Part shown: positions 1 to 10,783 of the stretch, piece by piece
How positions within the stretch are numbered: position 1 is the stretch's first letter
Layout of the letters: the number at the start of each line of letters is the position of its first letter
DNA from: Eurosta solidaginis
Lineage: Eukaryota; Arthropoda; Insecta; Diptera; Tephritidae
Assembly (NCBI RefSeq): GCF_040869045.1
Contig: NC_090320.1
Location: forward strand, 118,243,112 to 118,307,111
Direction: 5' to 3'
DNA length: 64,000 nucleotides
Program-made: the position numbers and the translations under genes
Notes under the pieces: model-generated
Databases searched by the model: none
What the model saw: only the letters and a program-made list of their open reading frames with translations
What the model was told of the DNA's origin: nothing

Positions 1-2
1 AA

Positions 3-557
3 GAACATAATTATGAGCTAGCAAGATCAAACATTCTTGACAATCAGTCCAGTTTCGCGGTATCCGAAAATATTTTAAAATGCCGAAAAAGATATACCGA
101 ACGTGTAAAAGAGCGGAAGCTCCTCCAGAGCACCAAGATTCTCCTTACAGAGGACGAAAGACCTCTAGTTAGAGTAAAGATAGAAAACAATTTTGTGGTA
201 GGCCTACTGGACTCCGGAGCTAACGTCTCAATTCTAGGGAAGGATTGTGAAGAATTTTTGGAAGCATTCGTATACACAGCGGATGGTAGCAAACAAAAAA
301 TATTAGATTCGATTTCGTTACCAATGACTTTCAAAAATACTACCAAGACTATTCGTTTTTATCTTGTCCCTTCGCTAGTTCAAGAAGCTTACTTCGGAGT
401 TGATTTCTGGAAAGCCTTTGCGTTACCCCGAGATATATTGCCGAGTGTGACCTGTTTAGAAGTTAGCGAAGAATAAGAACATGAACATAATTTCCATGAT
501 TTGACTAATAGGCAGAAGTCCGAATTGCAGAAAGTAATAAAGATGGCAGCAGTATAA
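3..557 (+). pseudogene. gypsy-1 pol, retropepsin part
   Basis: Frame 3 is open from the window edge to a stop at 477. The aspartyl protease active-site motif is VVGLLDSGANVSILG near 201-240, and AYFGVDFWKAF (about 385-420) is the usual second conserved block. After the stop the same frame continues to about 557, with a typical linker ending ELQKVIK, where the Penelope-like element begins. The protease would cut the Gag-Pol polyprotein. It is broken by the stop at 477 and by the insertion. Confidence 0.85.
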
Positions 558-610
558 ATAGGATTTTTGGCCATTATTTGCTTAGTGCAAAGCTAAATTA
601 AACTCCACTA

Positions 611-657
611 TTTCGGGTCAACGTTTCGCTAAGCACCTTAGCTTCTTCAGGAGCGAA
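611..657 (-). ncRNA. minimal hammerhead ribozyme motif in PLE-1
   Basis: On the minus strand the core CTGAAGA is followed by a 6-bp stem II (GCTAAG / CTTAGC, loop GTG), then GAAA, then a loopless stem III (AC-GT) and U as the cleavage-site nucleotide. Stem I pairs TTTCG with CGAAA and TC with GA around a small internal loop. All invariant core positions are present. Hammerheads with very short stem III are known in Penelope-like elements. Activity is inferred, not shown. Confidence 0.75.
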
Positions 658-1064
658 ACTGAATTTATTTAGTAATTTTTATCACAAACAAGTAATTTCA
701 TCACAACAACAATGTACATGAAAGAAAGTTATTAAAAGAAATTTCGGTTAGAATTAAGCAAACAGATTGTTTAGTAAAAAACTTACATATATAAATATAT
801 GTATTCCTAGATTACATTAGGCATCACAAATTGCACAATTTTAGTATAAACTAACTAAGTTATGCACGAAAATTAAAATTATAAAAATGGTACTAGTAAT
901 ATGTAGTAAGTACACTTGTCATTAAACTGGACTTTGATCATCAAACATAATTGGTATGTTTTGTTTACATATGTACGTACGTATGAAAGGATGTGTTCAG
1001 TGAATACCTAAGAATGTGAAAATGTAAACAAAAACTTTATAAACATAAAATATATGCGGCGGAG

Positions 1065-2934
1065 ATGTCAGCTGTGTCTTCCTTTCTATTAACAGTTCTC
1101 TCTCTATTTTGCATAATTCTTAAGCTTTCTGTTGTGTATCTCACTTTTTCCCGCCTTTCCTTGCCCAATATTCTCACTTTACGTAGATCAACAGAGTGTC
1201 CGCTTTCCGCTGTGTGTTGCGATAGTGCTGTATTATTTTTCTTTTTATTGTTCTTTAAGTCGAATACCCAAAGTACGCTTTGTTGTACCTATATATATTT
1301 TATTACATTTTTCGTTTTCGGTTCCTTCACGTGGTATTTCGTATACTATATTGTTGTGTTGTGAAAGGGGGACAGAGCTTTTTGTTTTAGTGAAAATACT
1401 TTGTAGAGTTCGAGTTGTATTATAAGCCAAGCATGTGTTATTGTTGTTGTATGGTATATCAGAGCAGAAGTTCTCTGTTAATTTTGGTATGTAAGTCACA
1501 CTGAAGAACTTCTTCGTTTGGCTTGCAGTGTTCGTTGTTGAGAATCTGCTACTTTTGTTATCTATTTGCGCTATCTTCTGCTGTATAAGATTTTTAAATA
1601 GGGTATGCGGTTAATTATTGTTTTTTAAGATCTCGCGGATTTTATTTATGTTGACATCCCAAAATTGTTTATGGCTAATATTTAGTACTTTTTCGATTAA
1701 GTTGGATGCCGTATTGACTTTGTATTTGAACGGTTGGGCTGACAGAAAATTTATGAGGCGCCCCGATGATGTTGGTTTCGTATACCAATCTAATACTAAT
1801 TCCTTTCCCATTCTGTGGATTCTTATGTCTAGAAAGGGAATATTGCCGTTCTGCTCTATTTCAGAAGGGAATTTAAGTTTGCTGTGGTATTTATTTAAAG
1901 TGTCTAATATAATGTTCAATTCGTTTCTTTTAATTATTGCAAGGATGTCATCCACGTATTTGTCTATAAATTGTATGTTAATGTTATATTTTTGTTTAAG
2001 TTCAGACATAGTCTCATTCAGTAAGTCATCCATGACTATGTCGGCTATGGCAGGGGAGAGGGGATTTACCCATAGGCATACCAAACGTTTGTGAATATAG
2101 TTTTTCATTGAACATAAAGTAATTGTTATCTTTCAGGCAAAAGTCTAATATTTGCTTGAATTTTGGTCTAGGTATACCGGATATTTTTTCAATTTTATCC
2201 CACTTTTTGGTGATTATTTTTGTAGCTAACGTTGTCGGTATATTTGTGAAGAGCGAAACAACATCAAAAGATACCAGTAGGTCATCGTCTCCCAATTTGA
2301 TGTCTTTTAGTTTCTCTTTTAATTCAAAAGCATTTTTGATGTTGTAATCATCTGATACCAAGGACCTCAGAAAACCGCCAAGGTATTTCGACAGTTCATA
2401 GCATGGAACGTTAGTCGACGACACTATGGGACGAAAAGGTAAATCAGTCTTATGAATTTTAGGTAAGCCGTATAGTCTCGGGGCAATCGCTGTTGAGCAT
2501 GCTATTCGTTGTTTTTCCCTTATGTAGATTATCTGGATTTTGTATAAATCGTCGACTAGTTTATTGTTCTTACGTTGGAGTTCCATTGTTGGATCATTCC
2601 TCAGTGTTTTGTACGTACTTTTATCTTCCAGTATTTTCCCCACCTTTTTCATGTATACCACTGTTTTGTTGCCTTGTCCGCGTCAGTTATTATGATGTTT
2701 TTGTGTGCATTAAGGAATAGTTTGGCTTTGTTGAAAGATTCCAATACGAATTTTTCTTTGGAGTTGAGTCTTCTTCCTCTTTTGAACTGTAGGATACGGT
2801 TGCTTAATTTATTACGTGCTATGTCTTTGGTTTTGTCATCGTCTAAGTTTTGAATTATTTGTTCCATTTCAGCAATAATTGTTGTAGGTGTAAAATCTTT
2901 TGTTGTCGTAGGTATCGTGAATTTTCTTCCTAGT
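1065..2934 (-). pseudogene. PLE-1 reverse transcriptase and GIY-YIG endonuclease, frameshifted
   Basis: In minus-strand order: N-terminal region (2934-2660) with the ITDADK block; RT fingers and palm (2661-2030) with APRLYGLPKIHK and LLVSFDVVSLFTNIP; PMG block near 2055; then SPAIADIVMDDLL, the catalytic KYVDDILAI near 1955, and FLDIRIHR (2100-1611). The endonuclease follows at 1499-1065 with IVYEIP, CNKIYIGTTKRTL (GIY-YIG type) and a C-terminal LSQHTAESGHSVDL block. Single-base changes shift the frame near 2660 and 2055, and another break lies between 1611 and 1499, so no complete protein can be made. Confidence 0.85.
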
Positions 2935-2936
2935 GA

Positions 2937-3841
2937 ACAGAGATGTTAGGCCTGGGGCAAACACAGCTGGTCGAACACCATATCGATACGGACGACGCGG
3001 TCCCGATCAAAAGAAAGCACTTCCTTCTTTCGCCACCAAGGAAAGCCGAAGCTTTTAAAGAAATAGATAGGCTGCTTAAAATGGGAGTGATCGAGGAATC
3101 AAACTCGCCGTGGTGTAGCCCTGTGGTGTTAGTTCGAAAACCAAGGAAGGTCCGGATGTGCATGGATTCCAGAAAGGTCAACGAGGTCACGAAGAAGGAC
3201 TCGCACACATTGCCGCATATCAATGGTCTGTTGAGTAGACTAAAGGAGACGCAGTATATCAGCGGCATTGATCTAAAAGACGCGTTTTTTTTTAAATCAA
3301 ATTGACGGAATCATCCAAGGAGAGGACAGCATTCGCAGTTCCGGGGAAAACTCTGTATCACTTCAAGGTGATGCCGTTTGGCCTATGCAATGGACCGCAG
3401 AAAATGAGCAGACTCATGAACAAGGTATATCCATCGCGCTTGAGGGAGAATGTTTTCATTTACCTGGATGATCTAATGGTATGCAGAGCGAAGTACGAAG
3501 ATCACACGAACCTGCTATCGGAAATAGCGAAGTGTTTGAAGGATTCCGGCCCTACCATAAATGTGAAAAAGAGCAATTTTTGCCAGAAAGAGATTTGATA
3601 CTTAGGATAGCTGATAGGTAGCGGGTGTTTAAAGGTAGACCCAGGCAAAATAGAAGCCGTTAAGGATTTCCCAATTCCGAAATCTCCTCGTCAGGTTCGT
3701 TGGCATGGCAAATTGGTATAGGGCGTTCATCACAAATTTTGCTGACCTAGCAGGTCTCCTAAAGGATTGTCTTCGAAAATCAGCAGGACCATTTAAACTA
3801 CCCCTGAAGCAATAGAGGCTTTCGAAAAACTTAAAGTAGCC
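2937..3841 (+). pseudogene. gypsy-1 pol, reverse transcriptase
   Basis: Resumes with GLGQTQLVEHHIDT at 2946 and runs through VIEESNSPWCSPVVLVRKP and VRMCMDSRKVNEVTKK. The GIDLKDAF block near 3268 is followed by a T-rich stretch and a stop. The next frame carries FKVMPFGLCNGPQ and the catalytic YLDDLMV near 3460-3480. From 3598 to 3841 the reading breaks repeatedly, although the connection domain can still be followed through SPRQVRW and PEAIEAFEKLK. The copy is inactive. Confidence 0.85.
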
Positions 3842-5533
3842 TTGAGTTCCGCTCCTGTCTTGGCCCAACCCGACTTCTCTAAGGAATTTGTCATTCAATG
3901 CGATGCTTCCAAAATAGGTGTTGGCGGGGTGTTATTCCAGGTCGATGATGAGGGCGCTGAGCATCCAATCGCGTTCGTTTCGAAAAAATTGAATAATGCT
4001 CAACGCAATTACACGGTAACTGAGCTGGAATGTCTCGCCGCCATAGTCAGCGTGAAGCGCTTCCGACCCTACGTTGAAGGATTACCATTTCGGATTATCA
4101 CGGACCACTCCAGTCTCAAGTGGTTGATGACACAAAAAGACTTGAGTGGGAGGTTGGCTAGGTGGTCACTCCTGCTGCAAAGATACGATTTTACAATGGA
4201 GCATCACAAAGGCACCCTGAATGTAGTACCTGATGCGCTTTCGCGGCTTGATGTAGACGAGTTGACTTTCACTGCCGCACCCGGGGAAATAGATTTAATC
4301 TCTCCCGAATTCAACAGCAACGAATATCTAGATTTGCTTAGAACCGTGACAGAAAACGAAGAGTTGCTGCCAGATTTGCACGTGCTTAATGGCGTTATTT
4401 TTAAGGGAGTTAAATTTCGGAAGGGGGTGGAAGGGGAAGAAGGCTCTTTATGGAGTTTATGGTTGCCGAAGGGGTTGACGGAGGAAGCCGTGAGATTGGC
4501 ACACGACGTCAATCGGAGTTACCATGGTGGGTGGCATAAAACCTTGGAACGCGTGAGGCAAAAGTACTTTTGGCCACAGCAGTCTAAGGACGTCCGAGAA
4601 CTACGTGAAGCGATGCAACACTTGCAAAGCTGTAAAATCCACCAATCAACAGTCGAGACCACCTATAGGGAGAACCTTTACATCCTAAATGCCACTTCAG
4701 CGGTTGTGTGCGATTTTCTAGGGCCTTATCCGCGATCCAAACGCCGAAATCAATTTCTTTTCATAGTTTTGTACCATTTTGCAAAGTATGTTTGGCTAAA
4801 GCCCATGCAGAGAACCGCAGCTGTTAGCGTTATAAACTACTTCGCTTCAGAAATTTTTCCAGCTGTCCCTGAGCTTATCCATAACGACAATGGTAAACAG
4901 TTTATCTCGAAGGAAATGAAACAATTCCTAGAAAATTATGGGATGACACACGTGGAGACGGGATTATACTCTCCTCAAGCGAACACCTCAGAACGAGCTA
5001 ATAGAGAAATTTTTTCTAAAATAAGAATTTGTCTGAAGGATAAACCAGACCACACCGATTGGGATAAGCATATACCAGAGACTTTATCAGTTTTGAGAAG
5101 CGATTTCCATATAGCGATTCAGTGCTCTCCATACTTTGCATTATATGGTCAAAACATGGTTCAACATGCCACAGCGTACAATATTTTAGAGAAACTAGGC
5201 AGACTTAGGGAAGATCAGGCTAGAATAGCAAATAGAGCCGCCAAGTTGACCAATATTCGTGAGCAAATCCGTAGAAATTTAGATCATGCAAAGGATAGGG
5301 GAATAAACACCTATAACAAGCGCTCTAGGCAAGTCAACTACAAGGAAGGTTAGGAAGTTTTCCGGAAAAACTTTGCTTTAAGTAACTTCAAACAGGGCAT
5401 TAACGCCAAATTCCTGCCAAAATATCTTAAGTGTCGAGTGCTCCGAAAAATGAGCAATGCATTCTATGATCTCGAGGACCTAAACGGGAAATTTATAGGT
5501 CGCTTCAATGCTTCTGCTATTCGTCCACAATAA
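3842..5533 (+). pseudogene. gypsy-1 pol, RNase H and integrase
   Basis: One open stretch of about 500 codons (3842-5353), then a stop and a further in-frame tail to 5533. RNase H: VIQCDASKIGVGGVLFQ and TDHSSLKWL, ending HKGTLNVVPDALSR. Integrase: zinc-binding region with YHGGWHKTLERV and YFWPQ, where the first of the two expected cysteines is missing (QHLQSCK). The core shows DFLGPYP, HNDNGKQF and SERANRE, which fits a D-D-E triad. The long open frame suggests fairly recent decay, but RT upstream is broken. Confidence 0.85.
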
Positions 5534-5640
5534 GCTATCAGAATGCTTTTTTTACCAAATTTACAAAGTAATTTTTTTCTCTTAAACTTACAAATTTGAT
5601 TATATTTCATCTGGACATTTTGGCGGTCAGGGACAACTCC

Positions 5641-6030
5641 CCGAGCACGAGTTCATAGGGTGCTCACACGCGTTCTCACCGGGAACCGTGAACAGCCTGA
5701 CAGTGCAAACTTGGGTTGGACTAGGCTTACAGAGTTTGGACGAGTTCTCCTGTATCAAATGTCTACTGTGGAGGCGACAACCACTAGAAAATACCATGCG
5801 GATTTTGACGAGTTCTCCATAACAAATGTCTATTTGCCTCATAGCGTTTCAACTAGGAAACAAAATTAATTCACCATTTTAAATTGACTTTTTTTATGGA
5901 CCATCTGTTGACTGGCTAGCTTCGCGGTAGAACGTTGAGACTCTTATATTAGGGGTGAGTCGTGCGCCACATTAACTGCCCTCGGAAGTTCCTGGAAGTG
6001 GCTGTTTACGGGTGAACCGGTTTCCTGTAG
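5641..6030. other. No gene recognised
   Basis: Possible distal end of gypsy-1. A short direct repeat, GAGTTCTCC followed closely by CAAATGTCTA, occurs near 5742 and 5815. No supported coding frame. Confidence 0.4.
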
Positions 6031-6415
6031 TTGGTTAGTTAATAGGGAATAGGATTCACCTTCACTCATGTCTGCCTGGGGCGGTTAAAAGAAATTGTCT
6101 TTAATTTCGCGCGGGTGGCATCGCCAAAGATTCAAATGGTCTGGGAAAATTCCCAATAACGGCAACCACCATGGCGTAACTATGCAAGGTGACAGCTGAA
6201 TTGCAGATTTTATAGGATGTGACACATCAACTTCCGGAGTGGTACGATTTTGACATTAGTCCAATTTTGACAAAGTACACGGAACTTTTAATTATGGTTG
6301 TAGGTCTGTCGCCGCAGCTACCACCTTGTATGGTTCCACCATGGCAGCCACAGTTAAATCATGCTATTTAACGGCGCTTTTCCACGGCGCAGTCGCAATA
6401 ATGAGTGAAATTTTT
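6031..6415. repeat. Dispersed repeat, copy 1 (matches 54447-54843)
   Basis: About 385 bp align by eye with 54447-54843, sharing blocks such as CTCATGTCTGCCTGGGG, CACCATGGCGTAACTATG and ACTACCACC/CTACCACC-TTGTATGGTTCC. The repeat contains a small palindrome (TTAAAT ... ATTTAA) near 6357-6374. There is no coding capacity and no clear terminal repeats. It is likely a non-autonomous element or degenerate transposon piece of unknown class. Confidence 0.75.
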
Positions 6416-6890
6416 TTTTAACGGGTTGGAGGCTTGGTGCGCCATTTGCAACGATCAGAAATTAAAGTGCGTTGAAAAGTGTCGGTTGTGTTCGCGAGGT
6501 GATCGTCACTGTTGATAAAGGTAAACTTATTTTCTATCGCGGTTAGAAAGAAAAATCAATATAAACTTATTTCGTGCGAATCTATTCATTTGAAGATTCT
6601 TTTTTTTAAATTTGGGAAAAGTAATACCAACGTGAAATAAGTTGTATTCTTATGTGCATTTAAGACTTACTGTTCATTTGTCTAGAATTTGGAATCATTG
6701 CGCGTTCGCAATTTTCTAAATAGAAAATAAGCTCATTAAAGTAGTGAAAAAAGTGCAACGAGTTGCACAAAGCAATTTATTTCATGCATTTCTTGAAATT
6801 TAGTTAATTTTCTTGACGAAAACGCATTTAAAGTGCACGTTGAAGCATGGTGGAAAGTGTTAAAAATATCAAATCCTTCCTATTAAATTA
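6416..6890. other. No gene recognised
   Basis: AT-rich sequence between the dispersed repeat and the MITE. No open frame with recognisable content. Confidence 0.4.
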
Positions 6891-7404
6891 TAGCATATCT
6901 CCACCTAGATCCTTAGATGAGAGAATGTGGGAAAAATCTCCTTTTTAAGTTACACTTTCCTCACTGAAGTTTTATTTGACGGGGTAATATTTCTTTAGTT
7001 GCACAGTTCCAACCTTGGAGAAGTTGTCAGGGCAAACTATTTTAACATTTTCGAATTAAACACATACGTTTACATAGTGAAAAACTGCCTAAATTTTCCA
7101 TCTTGGTACATTTTACTATAGTAGTCGCATTTGGGTGTAAAATTTTTAACTTAAAAATCTTCAAAAATAGCTGTTGGACATGAATTTTAAAAAACTGCTC
7201 CAACCTTTCAATAACTTTTTATCAAACATTATATGTCATATGAACTGTAGTCTGCCAAACTGAAATATTTGTCATGATCAAAAGATTTAACTTAAATATT
7301 CTGAGTGTCGAGAGTTAATTTTGTAGGTTATTACTTGTAAGGGTCCTAATTAAATTCTTTCAGAGGCCTAATTCTCTGGTTAGGCTCTAAATGGAGATAT
7401 GCTA
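6891..7404. mobile_element. MITE-like element with ~40-bp imperfect terminal inverted repeats
   Basis: The left end, TAGCATATCTCCACCTAGA, and the reverse complement of the right end, TAGCATATCTCCATTTAGA, match. Similarity continues inward for about 40 bp (left ..CCTTAGATGAGAGAAT, right ..CCTAACCAGAGAAT). The 514-bp interior has no open frame. The terminal TA may be a TA-type target duplication, which would fit Tc1/mariner, but this is ambiguous. A DNA-transposon MITE is the best reading. Confidence 0.7.
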
Positions 7405-7976
7405 TTGTGCTTGTACAATTTCGTGGTGGCAACGGCGCGCACGCACGGAATTGTAGATTAGTAGATTTAAACGGAAAAAGGAGGAAACAAGAAAACGAAA
7501 AATTTCGAATTAATATTCAGGATAACAAATAGGTTTATTGAAAGGTATTACAAACAACAAGTGTTAAGTAAAATTATAGCAAATGTCGTGGAAATTAATT
7601 TAGATATTTCGGAATATTCAAATGAAATAAATTTGGAATATTGCTTACCTCACGTGGACATTGGCAGGATGCTTTCGCTTAGACGGCTGGATCAAAAGAG
7701 GCCTCGCGCTTGGCAGAGAAAAGCTATGAGCCCACTATACGGCCACCTTCGTTGAGTTTCCCCGCCGAAAGTTGCCGTATAGTCAGTAAAGTAAAAAAGT
7801 TTAAAGTAATGTATATAAACAATTGCAGCTTATACATATGAATGTGTGTGTGTATTTGTGAACACACATTTATGAATATATTGGTTTACTAGGTACATTG
7901 CTACGAGGGAGAGTAGATATATTTAGGCCTGTGGCCTAAACATACCGGACCCCTTGCCGTAGGCAACAAAAAAAAA
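7405..7976. other. No gene recognised; two small perfect hairpins
   Basis: Holds a 10-bp inverted repeat (ACTATACGGC at 7734-7743, GCCGTATAGT at 7774-7783) and an 8-bp stem with a 3-nt loop (TTTAGGCC at 7922-7929, GGCCTAAA at 7933-7940). A 64-codon frame at 7561-7755 resembles nothing I know. The stretch lies just beyond the poly(A) signal of the minus-strand Gag-protease gene. Confidence 0.5.
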
Positions 7977-7982
7977 TTTATT
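7977..7982 (-). terminator. Poly(A) signal AATAAA of the Gag-protease gene
   Basis: AATAAA on the minus strand, about 200 bases beyond the stop codon and about 115 bases into the predicted terminal exon. Confidence 0.55.
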
Positions 7983-8097
7983 CAGATGATTTAGAGCGCA
8001 TACAAGCCACCACACGTCCTGGTAAGGCTATACGTCGATGTATAGATGCGGACTGCGAACACTGCACGTCGTAGGATGGAGTTCGTGTCTCGTTCTC

Positions 8098-8161
8098 CTG
8101 TGAAGAAAGAAATAATTTATTAATTAAACGTACGTGGTTTTTGATTCCGTGCGGTAATTAC
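8098..8161 (-). other. Candidate 64-nt intron in the 3' UTR of the Gag-protease gene
   Basis: The minus-strand donor GTAATT starts at 8161. The acceptor TTTCTTCACAG ends at 8098. The length of 64 nt is typical for a fly short intron. It lies just after the stop codon, so the spliced message would end with a short non-coding exon and the AATAAA at 7977-7982. Confidence 0.5.
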
Positions 8162-8179
8162 TTATTTGTATGAAAACTC

Positions 8180-9367
8180 CTATTTTTGGCAGGCTCCTGA
8201 GACTACCAGCCCGAATACGGTCGGTTGAGTCAGGAGACCGCCAACTGTTGTTGCTGGCACTCGGCTCACTATCATTTCGGCGTATATATCTGTACCGAGT
8301 TTAAGCCGAATTGGCGATGAGCGGTAGAAGTGTGGGTCGCCCAGCCGCATGAAATGGAATGGAACGGCAATCTTTGGATCCACATTTGACGGCGGACTCA
8401 ACCGATAGTGGCTAGCAACAATTATGGCTTGAGTGGTCAAGTTCCCGCAGAGGATTATTGTGCATTGCCCTGATCCTTTACGCTCTAACTGTAGGTCTCG
8501 CACCAGCTCTGTATCGACAATTGTGCTTGTGCCGCAGGGATCGACTATAGCTCGAACCAAATGCAAGTGGCCCCGCGATTCGATCCGTACGACGGCAGTC
8601 GGTGCGATGGGCACAAATGGTCGTATGATGGGCGATGGGGTCGTTGTCTGGGATAGGCGTCCGGTTCGGAAGCCGGTTAGTACGGCGTGTAATAGCGCTC
8701 GTCTATTGTCGGCTTTGCTTGCGTTACTTTGGTATGCAGCGGTTTTTTTTCGATTTTGCCTCGTTACGCGTTTAGTTGCTCTGGGCCGACCATGCGCAGC
8801 GCTTCCGGATGATGTTGTATGGAGTTCGGTGTCCTGATGCCGCCAATTATCCCGTTCTTGTCGTTCTTTCTTGAACTTTTCTGCCTTTCGTTCATGCTGT
8901 AGCAGCGGCCGAAAACTACGCTTCCCAAGATTGCTGGTTGAGGGGTTTTGTTCGGCTCTAGCCATTTCTTCTTCCAGCTCTGCCTCCTCGACTTGTTGGG
9001 CCCAAGACTTAGTTGGCCCCGATAAGTGGATCGACAACTCGTTGCCCGATTGTTTGTCGTCGCCGACGACAATGGTTTCTGCGCGTGCAGTACGTTGGTC
9101 CTCGAGGTGAAGCGTAGTATGATGCTTCTCGTTACACCTTTTGCATCGATATTTGCTTTTGCAGTTGTCAACGCGATGAAACGGCGACAAACAATTAGGG
9201 CAGTATTTATGTAATCGTACAGCCCGTAACCTTTCTTCGGGCGACTTGCTTCTGTACTCAGCGCAGAGCTTCATACTGTGATTCCTACCGCAGAGCTGGC
9301 AAGCGACGTCGAAGCGCTTGGCGCTTCCCTCTGACTTGGCCAATAGAGTTTCTAAACGGGTCCTGGT
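8180..9367 (-). CDS. BEL/Pao-type Gag-protease-like protein, intact main exon
   Basis: The coding exon is uninterrupted. The minus-strand frame is open from 9565, but the real exon probably starts at 9367, just after a strong acceptor (GATATTCTTTGCAG). In order: a cysteine-rich region with CQLCGRNHSMKLC, then CPNCLSPFHRVDNC and YRCKRCNEKHHTTLH (several CCHC-like knuckles); a basic, low-complexity linker; then a retropepsin-like domain with AIVDPCGTSTIVDTELV and the conserved DPHFYRSSPI and FGLVVSGA ends. It stops there, where BEL/Pao polyproteins would continue into RT. Stand-alone proteins of this layout recur in dipteran genomes, from memory. The first exon was not found. The frame contrasts with the decay around it, so it may be a domesticated or recently copied gene. 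Confidence 0.7.
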   Translation of the reverse strand, partial: TRTRLETLLAKSEGSAKRFDVACQLCGRNHSMKLCAEYRSKSPEERLRAVRLHKYCPNCLSPFHRVDNCKSKYRCKRCNEKHHTTLHLEDQRTARAETIVVGDDKQSGNELSIHLSGPTKSWAQQVEEAELEEEMARAEQNPSTSNLGKRSFRPLLQHERKAEKFKKERQERDNWRHQDTELHTTSSGSAAHGRPRATKRVTRQNRKKTAAYQSNASKADNRRALLHAVLTGFRTGRLSQTTTPSPIIRPFVPIAPTAVVRIESRGHLHLVRAIVDPCGTSTIVDTELVRDLQLERKGSGQCTIILCGNLTTQAIIVASHYRLSPPSNVDPKIAVPFHFMRLGDPHFYRSSPIRLKLGTDIYAEMIVSRVPATTVGGLLTQPTVFGLVVSGACQK

Positions 9368-9381
9368 CTGCAAAGAATATC
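9368..9381 (-). promoter_or_regulatory. Splice acceptor that sets the start of the Gag-protease exon
   Basis: Minus-strand GATATTCTTTGCAG, with a branch-like TTATCAAT about 15 bases upstream. Residues encoded before it look like translated intron, without similarity to the family. Confidence 0.6.
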
Positions 9382-9565
9382 GGTAACATTGATAATGACC
9401 ACATAAATTGGGTGGGTTCTGTTTGGGTGGCGCAAGTTGACGGAAAAGCAAAAAGGGAAAAATCTTAAGTGATTTCAATAACCCTACATGTAAATGGTGC
9501 CTTAGGGCGGCATCAGTTAGAACTTTACGCCAAACTTCAGCCCTGAATTTACCGTCAAAGCCCAA

Positions 9566-10270
9566 TTTGTGAACCTTTAAGAAACGAAATAAAATACGAC
9601 TTTTGTCAAAGTTATTAAAGGGTCGAAGTTGCCTAACCTTTCGTTATGTTTTGAATTTAAGGCATTCCTTCTGATAACTTTAATGAACTTTGTACGCCTT
9701 AACTTTGTCGTCAAAGTTGAAGTCGTACGCAATGCAAAATTCTATCTGACGCCGACTTTTAGAACTAGTTTATTTAGAATTTTTGTTTTTGTAATTTTGG
9801 TCGGTAGGTGCCGTCGAAGTAGTTCTAATTTTTATTGTACAAAACGTTTAACATCGATAATGCAGTGCACTTTCTGTCAGGAATGTAGTGTCGACTTTTT
9901 TGACGTTTGCTACGCTTTTTCATTCCCTGAATAAGAAAATGTCATTCATTTACGAATTGTGGTGAGTATAGTTACTGTTCATATAGTAAAATTTGCCAAT
10001 TTTAACCTTTTTCCTTTCTTTTCTTGTTTTTCTTTGCAGGTTCTAATATATATACCACTGAACAATAATTTACGTGCACACATATTCGGGGATGATGAAA
10101 AGTCCCTTCCATTATAATGCCAATGGATTATGCGATCTCACTGTGCAAAGAAGCCAACAATTTTTGCACGCGATTTTCTATGGGCGTAAAAACTTTAAGG
10201 AAGATCTTGTACTATTAAAGATCTAGTTGCGTCAACGAAAATTTAATAATGGTATTAAAGGTTTCTCTGC
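9566..10270. other. No gene recognised
   Basis: Probable upstream or intron sequence of the minus-strand Gag-protease gene, then unassigned sequence next to the RPC2 fragment. A 101-codon plus-strand frame at 9629-9934 has no recognisable content. Confidence 0.4.
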
Positions 10271-10287
10271 AAATTTATTGGCTATAT

Positions 10288-10600
10288 TTATGGCGTGCCT
10301 TTCCAAACAACATAAATTACATACAAATATGAGTAGCTAAAACGCGATGAAACTTGTGTTACACCAGCACGTTCCATTTCAAAACGCTTAATTGTCCAAT
10401 TGCCTGAAGAAATTGCTGATTCTAAGCCAACGGTAATTTGAGCAGCGCGCATATGTTTGACAACATCAAATTGTGCTGCCTTTACTTTGGGTATATTTTT
10501 GTCGGCAATCATTTTCAATTCCCAGTTCATGCGCTTTAAAAGATCCTCCACATTCGACGCAAACTTGCTGTCGGCTAAGGGTAACCGCCAATCATGCTTA
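10288..10600 (-). pseudogene. RpIII128: RNA polymerase III subunit 2 fragment, fork region
   Basis: The minus-strand translation contains [19 protein letters not shown], then a stretch including [20 protein letters not shown], then [20 protein letters not shown]. This is the highly conserved fork-region sequence of RPC2 (POLR3B), which forms part of the Pol III active centre. Similarity ends after TQVSSRFSY, where sequence changes to an unrelated tail and a stop. The fragment is about 100 codons of a protein of about 1,130. It lies downstream, on the minus strand, of a fragment from a more C-terminal part of the same protein (15112-15612), so the order is scrambled. Confidence 0.85.
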
Positions 10601-10683
10601 AAATGCGCTGTAAATGAATTACCAAATTCATGTGCCCACAGGCCAACCTCGTAATAAAATCCGTATGGATAGTGGCAGAAATC

Positions 10684-10697
10684 AGTCGTAAATTATA
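10684..10697. repeat. 14-bp target-site duplication, left copy
   Basis: AGTCGTAAATTATA, repeated exactly at 15002-15015. The two copies bracket the double PLE insertion. Confidence 0.85.
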
Positions 10698-10783
10698 ACT
10701 TTTTAAATATAAACGAGATATTTGTATATTCTTAATAAAACACAATACGTGAATTTTTAATATACAATTATATTATTTAATTT

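Larger units (their letters stand above)
558..2936 (-). mobile_element. Penelope-like element copy 1, 5'-truncated, nested in gypsy-1
   Basis: Minus-strand PLE with a reverse transcriptase followed by a GIY-YIG endonuclease, and a 3' region (about 558-1064) holding a hammerhead motif. Gypsy pol sequence stops near 557 and resumes near 2937, which places both edges to within a few bases; no clear TSD was seen. The 5' end is truncated, since reading starts inside the protein at about 2934 (LGRKFTIP). PLEs insert by target-primed reverse transcription, and 5' truncation is common. Confidence 0.85.
1..5640 (+). mobile_element. Ty3/gypsy retrotransposon 1, decayed, left end outside window
   Basis: A plus-strand Ty3/gypsy pol runs from before the window start to about 5533. 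It has protease at 3-557, then a Penelope-like insertion (about 558-2936), then reverse transcriptase, RNase H and integrase at 2937-5533. No LTR pair could be identified; AT-rich sequence at 5534-5640 follows the end of integrase. Frameshifts, stops and the nested insertion make it non-functional. It is a different family from the mdg1/412-like elements at 22-52 kb: its protease has an ordinary DSGA site and its RT has YLDD rather than YVDD. Confidence 0.85.

Noticed and set aside
1618..2094. Plus-strand 158-codon frame in PLE-1
   Set aside because: Antisense shadow of the PLE reverse transcriptase.
7561..7755. Plus-strand 64-codon open frame
   Set aside because: No similarity, no context, and overlaps nothing else convincing.
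8433..8837. Plus-strand 134-codon frame
   Set aside because: Antisense shadow of the Gag-protease exon.
9368..9565. Extra N-terminal residues of the Gag-protease frame
   Set aside because: They lie upstream of a strong splice acceptor and lack family similarity; probably translated intron.
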